A stretch of 64,000 nucleotides of DNA from Physcia stellaris (taxonomy: Eukaryota > Ascomycota > Lecanoromycetes > Caliciales > Physciaceae), in contig JABSSW010000001.1 in NCBI GenBank assembly GCA_018902385.1, positions 310,001-374,000 on the forward strand, in the 5' to 3' direction. The translations under genes were made by a program, and so were the position numbers. The notes below the pieces were generated by a model. The model had not been told where the DNA came from. It was given only the letters and a program-made list of their open reading frames with translations, and searched no databases. Positions 1 to 11,675 of this stretch are shown one piece after another (position 1 is the first letter of the stretch; each line of letters begins with the position of its first letter).

Positions 1-1310
1 AAGTAGATTAGCTTTAATGTGTACTTGTAGCAGGAGTTAAGGGTAACTTGCTTGAGAATACAATGTTAATCCACCTAATGTGTGTATGTATCCGGGGTGT
101 CTAGCTTGAAGAAAGACTGGGACTACTTCATCTGCAGTCAGCAAGAAAGGAGGTCTTTGAATATGGGAAATCCTGCTAACGAGCAGATGCAACATCAACG
201 GAACAATGATACCTGATGCAAACCTGCCTTTGCTGTCCATATCGATCCTTGCACGTACCAGCATCATGTTCTCCAACAAACATCACAAGATACTATGCTG
301 TTGGCTATTCCTTTGATGGCAGGGATTGGTCTTTGTGTCGGGTTCTGCCAGCATACGTAGCGTCTGCAGTGATAAGAGAGCTTGTGATTGAAGATGCTGC
401 AATTGCTGCGCGGAAGAACGCTGCTGCGTAGGATCGACGGCGGGGAGCGTTCAGGGAGGCTCAAGCTGGGTAATCAAATGGGACTGTTGATGGAGGAAGA
501 AGTTATTCAAACCGCTAGCTACGTACATTCAAATTGAAGATCAAAATAGTGGCAGCCAGTCTGTAATCGCGGGTATGGCACAAGTCCAAAGTCCTAATAA
601 CACCAAGCAGCCCTAAGTGTACACCAGAAGGGGTCTGGTAATGGTCCTCTGGCACGTGAGCTTTTTGCCACTGGAGGTAGGGATCGAACTCCATGCAGGC
701 GTATTACTTTCATTCTTTGATGTCCGGCCTTGTTGAGCAATTGCCTCAAAGAGGGGGGGAGCTCAGTGCCTCCTTCTCCAGCTTCATGTCTTGGTGTAGC
801 CTACTGGTTGACTAGTTAAGCCGTGTGGCGAGGAAAGTGCGGAAGGCGTTCAGGCGTTGATACAATCCACCAGTATAACTTAAGACAAGATGTACACTTC
901 TATCTCTGGACCGACTTCGTGGACTTAAAGTCTTCTGCTAATTAGTTGAGACGTTCGGCTTCGGGTGTCCAATATCTGTCATCATCTAAGTAGTAGGTCA
1001 ATTATCGAGTGAAGCACTTCAGGCTTGAGGTTTTGGGACTTGGATGCAAAACAAGAATGCAATACTCATCGCTAATATCAACGCAAAGATCATATAATAG
1101 AGGTAAGTGGATAACGCCAGGCTATGCACTGCTCGACCTACACCGACCCATGCTATAAAGAAGATGCTATGCACGTCTCCAAATCGTACATTGATGCTCG
1201 GGGTATCTAATCATCGTCATCTGACAGGCTCGAAATATCTTCCAACCTGCAATGCAATCCATTAGCAAATCTCCTGCTACCTTTGCTGGCCCTAGTCGGA
1301 GGAATATGAC
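1..1310. other. Intergenic, no gene recognised
   Basis: No reading frame here has protein-like composition, and none joins across splice sites into a known family. A short stretch near 670-690 resembles a tRNA T-loop on the minus strand but does not fold convincingly. The right part is the 3' flank of the transporter gene on the minus strand. Confidence 0.5.
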
Positions 1311-2927
1311 TTACGCTTTCTTCCTCTCCTCTTCCATTTCTCTGTATGTACTCCAGCTCAATAGCAAGAACGCCGCAATAATCAGTAAGCCTCCAACAAT
1401 CGCCGCGGCGCTCAAGCTCTCGCCCTTGAGAAACCAGTCAACGATGGCCACCAAGAATATGGTAAGCAGCGCAGCAACAGATGATAGGACCGGGGAGGTC
1501 AGGGAGATCAGGACAAGGAAACAACCCGAGAACGTCGCATTCGCAATTACAGATATGAACAGCATCCAGGCCTGCTCCCCTACCGGCCATTCGAACTTCT
1601 CCCAGCCTGTGAGGTGTAAGAGCGGCAGAGGGATCCATAGCACGAAAAGAGTGAAGCATCCGATGAGGGAACCAAACAGGTTTGCGAAGATCATGCCTCG
1701 TTCTGGACTTGTCCCCTCGGGCGGACATGCAAGCTTTTTGTAGAGCACCTCGTACAGGCCATACAGCACGCTTCCAATCCCGATGATTACGTTTCCTAAG
1801 CTGCGATTGCGACCTGCTTCTTCCTCCGGAGAAGCCGGAGCGCCGCCGACTGCACCACCAGATTTCCCGCCATGCTTGGTGTCTTTACTGTCTCCATAAG
1901 CTACGATCAGCACGCCAGCGATGGCGACGGCCACAGAAAAGACTTTATCGAATCGAATCTTGTCCTTGAGTAGAGGGATACTGAATGCGTAGGCGAAAAA
2001 GGCGGAGCAGTTGTAGATGGCTGTGAGATCGCTAGGGGAGGTCAAAGCGACGGCTACGTACCATGAGGCGCCGGCGATGGTAAGAGCTGTGGTCACGAAG
2101 GCTGTTTTGCGAAGGATGTAGGGGACGGGAGACCTCTGCGTTTGGGCCGTCGTTAAGTGAAGATTTTGGGATTCCACCATTTGCGCTGTAGTCCGGATAA
2201 TGTACACGTGTTTGCGCCAGAAAGCTTTCCATGGGGTTCTCCAATTTTGCAGTCGCAGGATGAGGAGTTGAGTAGGCCATAGTAGGGACCAGGAGCCGTG
2301 GGTAAAATATCTTGAGAGACACGGTATGTTAGTACAAGACTCCGTCAAGGGAAGAATAGTGACATACAGCATGCAATAAGCTTTCTTCCATTTGAGTTCA
2401 TCCTGAATATACACCGCGGTCTCCGTTTGTACGACAAAGCTAATTAAGCTCACACCCAGAAAGAAGGCTGCGTAGGTGTACTTTTTCTTCGTTGCTTTCG
2501 ATCCCTCCAAGTCTGGGCTTCGACTGCGAAACGTTGATTTCCTCGCCATGAGCGGCGGGCGTGCGTTACCGTTGGAAGAATCGTAGGAGATTCTTCCGCC
2601 TTCATCTTTCAGCAGCGGAGCTGACGAGCGTCCATCGGTTGGCCCATAAAGGTGGGGCCGAAGTTCTTTGTCTCCCATAGCCTCGTCCTCTTCATCGAGC
2701 TCCTGATCGTCGGAATGGTCCTCGCCCCGCCAGTCTTTCGGTGCGGGGCTACCACCAGCTTTGTGAGCTGAGAATGAGACTCCGGGTCTGTAAGGTGAAG
2801 ACTTGCGTGAGCGTGGTCGTGGGCTTGATTCTTCGGATGGTGGAGTGTTGATGGTTGGAGTTGGGGTGCTAGAGGGATAGTTGGCTTCAAGATTTCCCAG
2901 CGAAGCCGAGAGCGTGTCTTTGGTCAT
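1311..2927 (-). CDS. SLC35F-type drug/metabolite (EamA-like) transporter
   Basis: This is probably a membrane carrier of the drug/metabolite transporter superfamily, closest to the SLC35F5 / yeast YML018C-THI74 group; the substrate is not known from sequence. Two exons (2927-2368 and 2310-1311) are joined across a 57-bp in-phase intron (2311-2367) that starts GTATGT, has a perfect TACTAAC branch point and ends CAAG. Splicing restores the family motif CMLYFTHGSW. The protein is 519 residues. The first ~150 residues are disordered, Ser/Pro-rich and acidic; about ten hydrophobic segments follow, including YNCSAFFAYAFSIPLL and the last helix ending before STYREMEEERKKA. Without splicing the frame also stays open, so an automatic call could wrongly include 19 extra residues. 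Location, probably vacuolar or Golgi membrane, is inferred from the family only. Confidence 0.85.
   Translation of the reverse strand: MTKDTLSASLGNLEANYPSSTPTPTINTPPSEESSPRPRSRKSSPYRPGVSFSAHKAGGSPAPKDWRGEDHSDDQELDEEDEAMGDKELRPHLYGPTDGRSSAPLLKDEGGRISYDSSNGNARPPLMARKSTFRSRSPDLEGSKATKKKYTYAAFFLGVSLISFVVQTETAVYIQDELKWKKAYCMLYVTILPLTESCTNIPCLSRYFTHGSWSLLWPTQLLILRLQNWRTPWKAFWRKHVYIIRTTAQMVESQNLHLTTAQTQRSPVPYILRKTAFVTTALTIAGASWYVAVALTSPSDLTAIYNCSAFFAYAFSIPLLKDKIRFDKVFSVAVAIAGVLIVAYGDSKDTKHGGKSGGAVGGAPASPEEEAGRNRSLGNVIIGIGSVLYGLYEVLYKKLACPPEGTSPERGMIFANLFGSLIGCFTLFVLWIPLPLLHLTGWEKFEWPVGEQAWMLFISVIANATFSGCFLVLISLTSPVLSSVAALLTIFLVAIVDWFLKGESLSAAAIVGGLLIIAAFLLLSWSTYREMEEERKKA
2311..2367 (-). other. 57-bp in-frame intron of the transporter gene
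   Basis: The intron has GTATGT at its 5' end, TACTAAC 17 bases before its end and a CAAG acceptor. Its length is a multiple of three and it has no stop, so it is invisible to ORF-based prediction. Removing it gives the conserved YFTHGSW segment directly after CML. Confidence 0.85.
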
Positions 2928-3604
2928 CCATACAGGTCAGTCGACGGCAAGCGCAGTCGCTGACAGTGAGATATCAGGCTACAAGTAAGATGTGAAAGGT
3001 ATGCGCCTCTGCGGTCAGTGTGACTGTCTCACGAGATCACGAGATCGCGAGTTCACGTCTTCACTTGAATATGGAGTAGGAGTTACGGGATGTTTATGAG
3101 CACCGTATGAAATGAAAACCAGATATCAGAAGACCCTATATTCATCATGCAGAGCGAGCTTTCACTCGTTTTAATACTCGTCTGCAGCATATGTGCAGAC
3201 TGGCCCGATGGGATGTGCCTAACTAGATGTGTCCTAGCATTACTGAGCCCCCGATGCCCCTATTCTCGCCGCAAAACTCCGCCTTCGCTGCGTCCCAGGT
3301 GAGGATCCCCTGTACCACTCTTGGTGGTCATTACTCCTTCAGCAAGCCACTTCTTGTACTACTTCCTGTCTAACCCCAGGGCTGAGGAAGTTCATACCAA
3401 ACCGCCGGTGTCTGTATATGCCCTAAGGCGCCCTGAGGTCTATGTCCTCTGTTCCGCTCCTCACATCAGGTTCGTATCGGATGAGTAAATTTGTTGATGC
3501 CCTGTGAATTGGGATTAGTTGCATTCGTGGCAAGATGATGGTTGACTGCTGTGGATTGGCAGCCCAATAGTTTCTTCCTTGAGGTCTCTTGATTTTCATA
3601 TATG
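2928..3604. other. Intergenic, transporter 5' flank and ssn3 3' flank
   Basis: This holds the upstream region of the transporter gene and the downstream region of ssn3, both on the minus strand. No coding potential or clear repeat is seen. Confidence 0.5.
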
Positions 3605-5132
3605 TCAGTCCTTGAACCTCTTCGTTGGTCTCCCAGCAAGGCTGTCGTCTGGTAGCCCGTTTCTCTTGGTTCCCGGCAAACTGCTTGTTCGGATGTCATT
3701 GTCATCCTGGCTCACTCTCCGATGCGGATACTGCATGCTCATCCCCTCGAAGCAGTTCGCTGAGACCTTTTCTCCGTTGGCAGAGAAATATGGATGTTGC
3801 AGCGCATCTTGAGCTGTGAGTCGCTTGGTCGGGTCCCATTCCAACAACTTGGACAGCAAATCTAAACCTTGTTGACCGGGTGTACCGGCAGCAGAGCTAG
3901 CTTCATAGTTTCCGATTCTCAAGGTATTCCAATACCATGCTTCGAGACCCGGGGACCTGCCGCTTTCAGTAGGCGGTAGTCTTGGACCCGCTGACGAAAG
4001 CGTATGTATTTGTGGATAGTCTGCGTGGTGTACCAGGCCAGGCCATTTGTCTTTCGTTGGCATGCCTAAAATATCAACAATTTTCTGCATTTGACTACGC
4101 TGGAAGGGTACAGTCTTCTTGTTGTCTATCTTGGCTTCTTCGCCTTTGAAGATCGGCCGCAATGATAGCAATTCCGCGAATATACAGCCAACAGCCCACA
4201 AGTCGACGGCTGGAGTGTAGTGTTTACTTCCAAGGAGGAGCTCGGGCGCGCGGTACCAGATAGTGACCACAACCTTATCACCGTTGTAGAGCGAGTGGAG
4301 AGGCTTGTAGAAGATTCTAGCCAGACCCAGGTCGCCAATGCGTACTTCGCCTCTCGAGGTGACCATGATGTTGGCAGGTTTGAGGTCTCGGTGGAGTACC
4401 CAGCTGCTATGAAGATAATAAAGGCCGTTAAGCAGCTGAAAGAGGATGGACCTGATAGCAGATGACGGGATGGGATGGCGTGTCGGCTGGGTGTGATGCT
4501 GTATAATCTGTAGTAGATCGTGCTCAGCGTACTCAAAGACCATGAAGATACATTTATCCTCCAGGATAATTTCTACAAGGTTGATGACGTTCGGATGAGA
4601 TAGCTCGGAGCACAGAGCCATTTCTCGGCAAGCGGACTGAGAGATGCCAGTGTACTGTATCACTTCGCCTTCTTTGTCTGGCTTAAACCTAAAGTATTGT
4701 CAACAAAATTGGGTTTGAAAAGAGAAGACAGTCGTCGCATACTTCTTGATAGCAAAGTCTCCACCCTGCCCATTCAAGCCAACGGCTTTGTAGACCCGAC
4801 CGTACGTGCCACTACTGATAAACCCAACAACTTTGTACTTGTCCAGTACTCGGACTTTGCTAGTATAGCCATTTACCGACATTTTCTTTGGATCAGAGGG
4901 TTCTATATAATTCAAAAGCAAGTGAGAATCCTATCTAGGCGTCACGCGTAGAAACCAATCCACATAATCCAAGATCGGGAACGAGTGAATTCTCGGATGA
5001 TAATAGACTAATTGAGAAATATAAAGAAGAGATTGAATGACACTCACCATCGAAATCAGCTTGTACACTCCTTTTCAGACTACCCTGTGAAGCCGGAATC
5101 CGTGCCGTTGTTGAAGGATTGGAAGTGCTCAT
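3605..5132 (-). CDS. ssn3: Ssn3 / CDK8-type Mediator kinase
   Basis: This is the cyclin-dependent kinase of the Mediator CDK8 module. With cyclin C (Ssn8) it phosphorylates the RNA polymerase II tail and transcription factors in the nucleus. There are three exons: 5132-5048, 4902-4743 and 4688-3605, giving 442 residues. Intron 1 is 4903-5047; intron 2 is 4689-4742 and splits the lysine codon in [13 protein letters not shown]. Visible features are the Gly-rich loop [14 protein letters not shown] near residue 50, the invariant lysine in FAIKK, the catalytic loop [13 protein letters not shown] in place of DFG as in fungal Ssn3, the substrate segment [10 protein letters not shown], and the insert [15 protein letters not shown] that is diagnostic for this subfamily. 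The C-terminus is basic (GRPTKRFKD). The start at 5132 is chosen because it joins in frame to the conserved exon 2; the first ~40 residues are not conserved. Confidence 0.93.
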
Positions 5133-5731
5133 TTTTGAGATGAGTAAGCCTAATTGTCAGCGTGATTTGATTTGCTTCTCTCAATGCATGTTCCTAGATT
5201 TGGGTGAGACAGATGATGGAGATTTGGCAATGATAGAGAGATACAAGCATTGCGAATGAAGATGCCACTCGAGGCCCGCCAGCAATGTATTATTGTATCT
5301 TTGACGACCAGTACGTGATGACTCGAGAGCTAGAATGTTGCAGATGGTGTAAGTTAATAGTAATCTCCTTCTGCTGACTACTTCTGGGTGGTTGAGCTTG
5401 CGACTTGTTCAGTAAGAAACAAGGTCAGTAGGCCACACATCATGATCAGCACAAACACGGTAGCCTTCGAGATGCAGGTAGAGGTCGGCTCATTTGCAGA
5501 GATCTAAAATACGCTTCTCCCTCCACGATATAAAACAACTCGAGCTGGAGCCTGTGATAAATTACACCATGACCGAGACTTGACATTGTATTTCTACAGA
5601 ATAGTGTAGACTTATGTACAACAGCTTGGACTTCCTCCAAATCCGTGACAGAGGGTATCAACATGCAGTGAACATCAAAGGCGATGAAACAAGAACGCCA
5701 TCGTAGACACCATACGGCAAACCAAACCCAT
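5133..5731. other. Intergenic between mbp1 3' end and ssn3 5' end
   Basis: The two flanking minus-strand genes leave about 600 bp that serve as ssn3 promoter and mbp1 downstream region. No supported gene or structured element is seen. Confidence 0.5.
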
Positions 5732-7920
5732 TTATATCGCAAACGCCGCTGGTTCGACTCTACCGTTGATACCATCCATTCTACTGAGCTCCAACTCTTC
5801 CAGTAGTTCTGGGACTAAGCCGACCACTTTGTCTTCTGGGACCTCTATGATCGTGGCAATCAACGTCCTCAATCGTTCACCTTTCTCAGACATCCCTGCC
5901 GTGGCCTGCGCCTGGACGACGGTCCTTACCAGCTGCTGGCGCTTCTCTTGTTCGGCCGCAAGATCCCATGCCAATTGCAGCCTCTCTTGCAGTGCTGCCT
6001 CCCCAAGTGTAGCGCCATTCGTTTGAGCGTGATGTGCCGAGGGAGGCAACAGGGAATCTTCTTCTCTCACTGCCGCATGTAGCTCTCTGTGCTGCTGCTG
6101 CTCGAGGTAGCTCTCCGAGGTAGCCTTCAAAGTATCATATTCACACTGCAGCTCCTCAAGCTCTGCATCGTCGCTTCCATCAATGAGCTCTCCGCTGCTT
6201 AGTAACGCAAACGTCTTTGCACGAGCGAGAGACCTTTCGTGCTCGACATTCGCCAGCAGACGGTGGGCCTCCTCAAGATCAGTCTCTTTGTCTTTCATCT
6301 CAGCGTCCATTGCAATAGCAACTTGTAAACTTTTAGCGGATGAGACGTGCTCAAACGATTCCCTGAATGAACGAGCAGCTTCCGTTCCGAAGTGTGGAAG
6401 AGGGCCTATTGCTGCTACTCCGTTCGGGACATGTCCATTTGCTAGAGTCATTCCTGACTGTACTGGGGAGGACGATGCTAGAGCATATTCCTCTTGACGC
6501 TGGCTGGCGAATCGCTGAATATACTGGTCAGCTGTTTCGCCGCTATTATTTGGTATATCGGTTTGTGCGCCACGACCTAGCAAAGTGCGAATACATTTCT
6601 TGGCCGAGTTGCGAGATACTATGTGTAATGCCGTATCCCCTTGATGATCACGTGCGTTCAAGAAGTCCACAAACTGCTGAGCCGGAAGAATTTGACTTAA
6701 TTTGTGGAGAAGGACTTCCAGATAGTTACGAGCTGGCCTATTCCTGCGCAGAATGCTTGTAGTTGCCGCGACGTGATGGAGAACAGTGCCTCCATAGTTA
6801 TCATGAATACAGAGAGTTTCCTTCAAGAGGTCGACGAGCTGGCCCGTCGTACCCTTGTCATGGTTGTTGATAAACATTACACCGCGAATGAGTGGCGTCT
6901 CGCCTCGTACATTTCGTGCCCCAGGATCAGCATTGAGGTCCAGAAAAGCTTTCACAACGGGGATATCACCCATAGCTGTTGCCCAATGAAGAACGGTGTG
7001 TTCGAGGTCATCGATAGCCCTGTCCATTTCATAATCAGGCGGTGGCATCGGCGGCTCAAGACCAAAAGGTGGTGAGTTTGAGCCTGAAATCATGAAGTAA
7101 TCGAGAAGAGCGTCGGCATAGAGTATTTGATGTTGATCCGCGGCTTCAGCCTCTGCTGCACGCTTGCGTTTTCGTCCGGATATTTGATTGGTATAATAGG
7201 GTGTATCGTGATCTTGTATGAAGGATGCAGAATAGGGGGAGGAGCTTGCCACTGACTCGTCGTCATTGAGCTGAGCGCTGACATTCTCAAAATCTTCGCT
7301 GAATTGGCTAGCTGCGGGCCTGGCCTTCGGTTCTATAATGACGTTAGTCATGTTCAGGAGAGGACTGGTGAGGTGCACTTTGTTTCTTGATGAGCTGAGC
7401 AGGTTTCGGCAGCTTGGGTTTGTTGGTAGCATGCTTAGGCGCTTGCGGTGGACTTATGTCGCCAGGAACATAGTCGAACAGCGGTCTTAACTTTTGAAGC
7501 ACATGATTGCGCTCTGCGAGAATCCGACCTTCGTGCAAAGGAACCCAGGTTCCTGGTATCTAGCGTCAGCGGACGATTGCCAGACGAACAGTCCTTCAAG
7601 AAGTCTCTAACCTTGATACTTTCCATAACCGCCCTGGACCTTCTCATGTACACCTTTCTGGACTTCCCGCTCCAGAATCCTCGTGCGTTGCGGCTTATCA
7701 TAGTCCGCTACCTTGAGGATGTGCGTGGCATTGATCCAATTATCGTGACGACGGCGCATGACATGATTCCCTTCCACGTTGAATTCGAAGACGGGAACCT
7801 GCAAGAGTTTTGGTGAGTGAATCTCGTTTCTCAAATAGGGAGCAGAGAGACAAAGAGGTGACTTACATTACTGTAGGTTGCGGAGTAGATTCCGTCGTTT
7901 GAAATCATGCTGGGAGCCAT
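5732..7920 (-). CDS. mbp1: APSES cell-cycle transcription factor, Mbp1 type
   Basis: This is the DNA-binding subunit of the MBF complex, which drives G1/S genes through MCB elements (ACGCGT) in the nucleus. Four exons (7920-7867, 7798-7612, 7552-7379, 7332-5732) give 671 residues. Introns are 7799-7866, 7553-7611 and 7333-7378; the last is only 46 bp with a weak GTGCAC donor but a good TGACTAAC branch point. The APSES/KilA-N domain covers about residues 8-110 ([24 protein letters not shown], then [16 protein letters not shown]). A basic, NLS-like GRKRKR lies near residue 190. Ankyrin repeats start near 255 ([20 protein letters not shown]) and include [12 protein letters not shown] long coiled-coil part follows and ends in [16 protein letters not shown]. 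Ankyrin repeats and length fit Mbp1/Res rather than the StuA-type APSES factors. The gene shares its upstream region with NDUFB7. Confidence 0.93.
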
Positions 7921-8264
7921 GATATCTGTGAAGGCTCTATCGCTGTGCCCGTCCAGACACGCCGGTGTAGGTTAAGCCGCTGGTACCGGCTGAGAAGTCC
8001 ACTTTATGAAATACAGAACCCCACGAGAATCCGAATGGCCCTAGACTTCTATCATCATATCGAACAGGGATGCGTTGACCTCCAATGGATTTCGAGAAGA
8101 TTTGAAATGATCCACGTCGCGTCACGGTGGGTGGGAGGCCCGTGTTGAGACGCGGGCGGGAAGGCTATAATCCATATCCAGATTAGCGTCTTGGCAATTG
8201 GTGGTATCAACTGTCGAAGCCCCAAAGAACATCTTGACGTGCTAATGAAATTAAAGCCTTCACC
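7921..8264. promoter_or_regulatory. Shared divergent upstream region of mbp1 and NDUFB7
   Basis: This 344-bp region separates the mbp1 start (minus) from the NDUFB7 start (plus), so it should contain both promoters. It holds two ACGCG cores, one at 8118-8122 on the minus strand and one at 8150-8154 on the plus strand. These are partial matches to the MCB element bound by Mbp1 complexes. They are not full ACGCGT sites, and autoregulation is only a guess. Confidence 0.5.
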
Positions 8265-8810
8265 ATGACTGTCACGGAAGCGGTCCAAGAGACTGTCCAA
8301 TCCGTCACAGATACCGCCCAAAATGCCGTCAGTGAAGCAAAATCGCTTCTCCCCTATAAAGAGCCCTCTTGTACGTCAAACAAAAATATGCATCTCCTCT
8401 AGAGCTGGGTGCTTTTCAGCTTCGAGAAGCTTACAATTCCTACCAATGTGGTGTAATTCCTTCTCGAAATGCAACACGGCTAACAATTCTACTTTATCAT
8501 AGCGGCCACCGCATCCCGAGAAGCAATGTCCGAAGCCCGACTTCCACTCCAATATCGTGACAGCTGTGCCCATCTAGCTATACCTCTCAACCGATGTCGA
8601 TTCGAAACCTATTACTTGCCTTGGAAGTGTGAGGTAAGCTAGAGTCGACGGCTAAGGACGGAGAAGCTCCGCAGGGAGACCGTGGCTGACAATCTTACTC
8701 TGCAGACCGAAAGACATACCTACGAGAAATGCCAGTATGATGAGTTTAAGAAGCGGGTCGCTAAGATGGACGAGATAAGGGCAGCGAAGGGCGGGGCGAG
8801 GAGCAATTGA
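8265..8810 (+). CDS. ndufb7: NADH:ubiquinone oxidoreductase subunit NDUFB7 (B18)
   Basis: This is an accessory subunit of mitochondrial complex I facing the intermembrane space. Exons 8265-8370, 8503-8633 and 8706-8810 give 113 residues. Introns are 132 bp and 72 bp, both GT-AG. The diagnostic feature is the twin CX9C fold: cysteines in DSCAHLAIPLNRC and in KCETERHTYEKC are each nine residues apart. They form the two disulfide-linked helices made by the Mia40 import pathway. The second intron falls exactly between the residues of KCE|TERH. The conserved PLQYRDSCAH and LPWKCE segments match the family. The N-terminal ~35 residues are not conserved. The gene is divergent from mbp1. Confidence 0.93.
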
Positions 8811-9194
8811 CCGTAGCAGGCTGAGAGACTTTGTACATATGGAGGCTTTAAAGAAACGATTGCAAGATAATTCGCTGATCGTATGGCGACCTTTGATGGG
8901 TTTGGAGAGAAGCCGTCAACATTCCACCGCTTTTTGCCCAGGCAGCTCAGGCTTTCCCCACGCCAAAATTGAGTCGACTTAGGACAATCGACCAGGATAT
9001 CGAGTTTCGTGGCTTTGAAAAGTAACTCAATTTGCAGGAAATAGACCCCTTTCGCTCTGGGGCGGTCACTCAAGTTTTGAAGATGGTAAAACTTATATCA
9101 AGGACTTGCATTCGTAACCAACATGCTCATGGGTATCTTATGCCCCTGACGCCGCGCTAAACAATGTCTTCGAGATGTATCCGATTGATGGGCG
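8811..9194. other. Convergent intergenic region
   Basis: These 384 bp lie between the 3' ends of NDUFB7 (plus) and the coiled-coil gene (minus). They should hold both polyadenylation regions. No coding potential is seen. Confidence 0.5.
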
Positions 9195-10421
9195 TTAGTC
9201 CTCGCCACGGTCAACCACATCCTTCAAGATCTCCCATCCAAATTCATCTTCAACACGCTCTTTTTCCATGCCCAGTGCACTCCTATAAGCCCTAACCTCG
9301 TTCTGCAACCCCGCAACTATCCTCGTTGGCACTTCCTCCTCCTCGCATCGAAGCCTGTATGCCTCTCTCAACATCTCCACACTCCTCATGAATTTGCTGT
9401 GCCAATGATCTTTTTCGAGTCTTGCCTCCAGATGCGCGTCTTTCTCTTCCTGTAACAGCTTGTTGTAGTGCAATTGTAGAGAAGTTTTCTCGGCCTTATT
9501 GTTGAAGCTATAGTTTCGGACCATCTCGACGATATTGCCTACGGCGGTCTCATACTCCCCAATGAGCTTGGTGTTTTCTTTTTGTTCTCGTAACATCGTG
9601 CGAGTTTTGTTCTGTTCACGGGCCAATTGACGCTCAAGGTCTGCTATTCGAGCCGCTGGAGATGGTTATTAGAAGCTGTTAATGTCGATATCATACTGGG
9701 CGGTCATACCAGAGATCTCGGCATTAGCTTCCTGTAACGAGGGACTAGCCCCATTGGCAGCTGCTCGAGTCGCGAGCTCCTCTGCACCCGCAACAATAGC
9801 CTGCGTTCTCTCCCGGTTCTCCCTCAATACCTCACTAAGCTCAATGACCTTCTGGTAAAGCATGTTGACATCCATCTGTTGCCCTGCATTCATGGGCAAT
9901 CCTCCCGAGCCATTGCTCATTCCTCCTCCTAACCCGTTCATACTGCTCCCAGTACCATTCACCTGATGTTGCTGTTGCTGTGATGCCATTGGTAAAGGTC
10001 GCTGGATACTGGTCGGACCCGAAGTGGAAGAATTGGTATCGAGAAAGGAAGGGAACATGTTGTTTGAAAGGTTCATGGATTGTTGAGTTTGTTGAGCATG
10101 GCTGTCGGACGCTAAAGCTTTGTCGATACTCGTAGTAGGCTCATCAGCGTCAACAAGGGTGGGACTTCGACGTGGGAAAGACTTCTTTGGTCTGAATCTG
10201 CGGAGAGACTGCGGCTGCGGCAAGGGGCCTTCTAATTCATCGTTCGTATCTGTTGTTCCGGGAAAGAGTGAGCTGACGAAGAGTCCGAAAGATGTTGAAG
10301 GCGGGCGCTGATCTGAAGTGTGGCTGGTGGGTGAGGCTTGCTCGTCTTTTGATTGGTTTGCCTGCCAGAGGGCTCGCAATGGACTAGACATCTCCCTACA
10401 GCTTCGCCTGATGATACTCAA
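9195..10421 (-). CDS. Fungal protein of unknown function with a C-terminal coiled coil
   Basis: I do not recognise the family. Two exons (10421-9710, 9655-9195) are joined by a 54-bp intron (9656-9709) with a GTATGA donor; this choice keeps the coiled coil in frame (NAEIS|AARIADLERQ). The product is 390 residues, or 380 if translation starts at the internal Met at 10391 (MSSPLRALWQ), which looks the more natural start. The N-terminal half is Ser/Pro/Gln-rich and disordered, with a Gly/Ser/Met-rich stretch. From about residue 185 to the end it is strongly helical and charged, with many Glu/Arg heptad-like positions (LERQLAREQNKTRTMLREQ), suggesting a self-associating or scaffold protein. Further 5' exons cannot be excluded. 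Confidence 0.65.
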
Positions 10422-10694
10422 GTCAAGATCTACTCTACTAGGTTTTTCAGAGCGTTCAGTTGCTCGACAATCGACATTGGTGATTGGGAGTGCAGCGCTA
10501 TTTCACAGCGCTCTAGCAAGTATTCACAGGCAAAGAAGGCACGACCAAGCGACCCTGCACAACCAATGCTCCACTTAGCAAACTTTGATAAGATGTGGAG
10601 GAAGCAACTTGAATAGTGCGTTGTGCAAAAACGTTGATGGAGGCTATGGCTACCTGAACAAGCTCTCCAACAGCAGCATTGTTCAGTTCTCGGT

Positions 10695-11675
10695 CTACCA
10701 TTCTTGCACTTGACCATATCCTCGTCCTGAAATGGAATTGTTACCCCAATATCTCCCAGTCACACCCTGGATATCACCGAATCCTAGACGGATGGGTATC
10801 CGCGCACCCTCGGCTGCGTTGAACTAATCAATACAACTTGACACCAAATATTTGGACTGAACATACCTGGATTTTTAGGCGGCGTTGAGCTCATCATCTT
10901 ACCCATATCTGTTGCTACCCAGCCTGGACAACAGCTGTTGATGACCAGACCTTGGTTCTCCCGGGCCAAGGTTGCAGTCAACGCATTCTGAGCAGCTTTA
11001 CTGACAGCATACGACTGAGTAGGCCAGCCATTCTGGCGCTCGGTACCTTGATTCGCAGATTCCTGATATTCGTCGATCAACTTCGCGAGATCATCCAGAG
11101 TCATTTTAGAGCTTCGGAAGCGCGCCTTGATGGAATCACTATAATTGCTCAAAGAAGACCCAGTCGAAGAGACATTGACGATGCGGCCGTTTGACCGAAG
11201 AAGTGGCATGAAGGTCTGGCACATCTGTAGCAATACCTTGTCAGCAAAGACCGTCATCGTAGATGCGCAGTACCTAGTTTCTTACTTTCAGCGTCCCACG
11301 ATAGTTTGTATCAAGCGTAGTCTTCACATTTTCCGGCGAGTACTGATCGTCGAGATTGACTCCGGCGTTGTTAATCAACACATCGAGTCCGTCATGATCT
11401 CTCTTAATGGTCTTTGCAAGATCGTCAATGCTGTTTGAGTTGGCTATGTCGAGCTTAGGGTATTTGATCTGAGTCTTCGTAGACGAAGGCTTGAAGCCTA
11501 GATCTTCCCCTTTTCGGGAAGTCGCATAAAGTAGCAGCGGTTCTTGGAAGTCTGCTGCGAGAGTCTCGCAGATGGCATGGCCAATGCCTCGGTTCTAATT
11601 TATTAGTCTTTACTATGTGCCCTTAGTGAGGAAACATACAGCGCCGGTCACAATGGCAATGATTGGGCTACTCAT
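10695..11675 (-). CDS. Short-chain dehydrogenase/reductase, carbonyl reductase type
   Basis: This is an NAD(P)H-dependent classical SDR similar to carbonyl reductase 1; the substrate is unknown. Four exons (11675-11640, 11594-11286, 11224-10867, 10813-10695) give 273 residues. The cofactor motif TGANRGIG is split by the 45-bp first intron after TGA. Other motifs are NNAG (LDVLINNAGV), the catalytic Ser in NVSSTGSS and the Tyr/Lys pair in SYAVSKAA. SCCPGWVATDMG and the tail AEGARIPIRLGFGDIQG with GVTGRYW are typical of this subfamily. The last exon is needed for that tail and is easily missed because the previous frame runs on into the intron. The gene is divergent from sam35. Confidence 0.9.

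Noticed and set aside
660-775. Possible tRNA on the minus strand, with GTTCGATCC T-loop-like sequence and complementary ends GGAGG/CCTCC
   Set aside because: The T-stem does not pair, no A-box or D-arm is convincing, and no anticodon arm can be placed.
1252-1743. 163-codon plus-strand ORF
   Set aside because: It is the antisense shadow of the last exon of the SLC35F-like transporter.
4945-4950. ACGCGT site near ssn3
   Set aside because: It lies inside intron 1 and single hexamers are expected by chance in 64 kb; no second site is nearby.
10513-10701. 62-codon minus-strand ORF with fairly protein-like composition
   Set aside because: It overlaps the SDR stop codon and the short gap to the next gene, lacks splice partners and matches no family.
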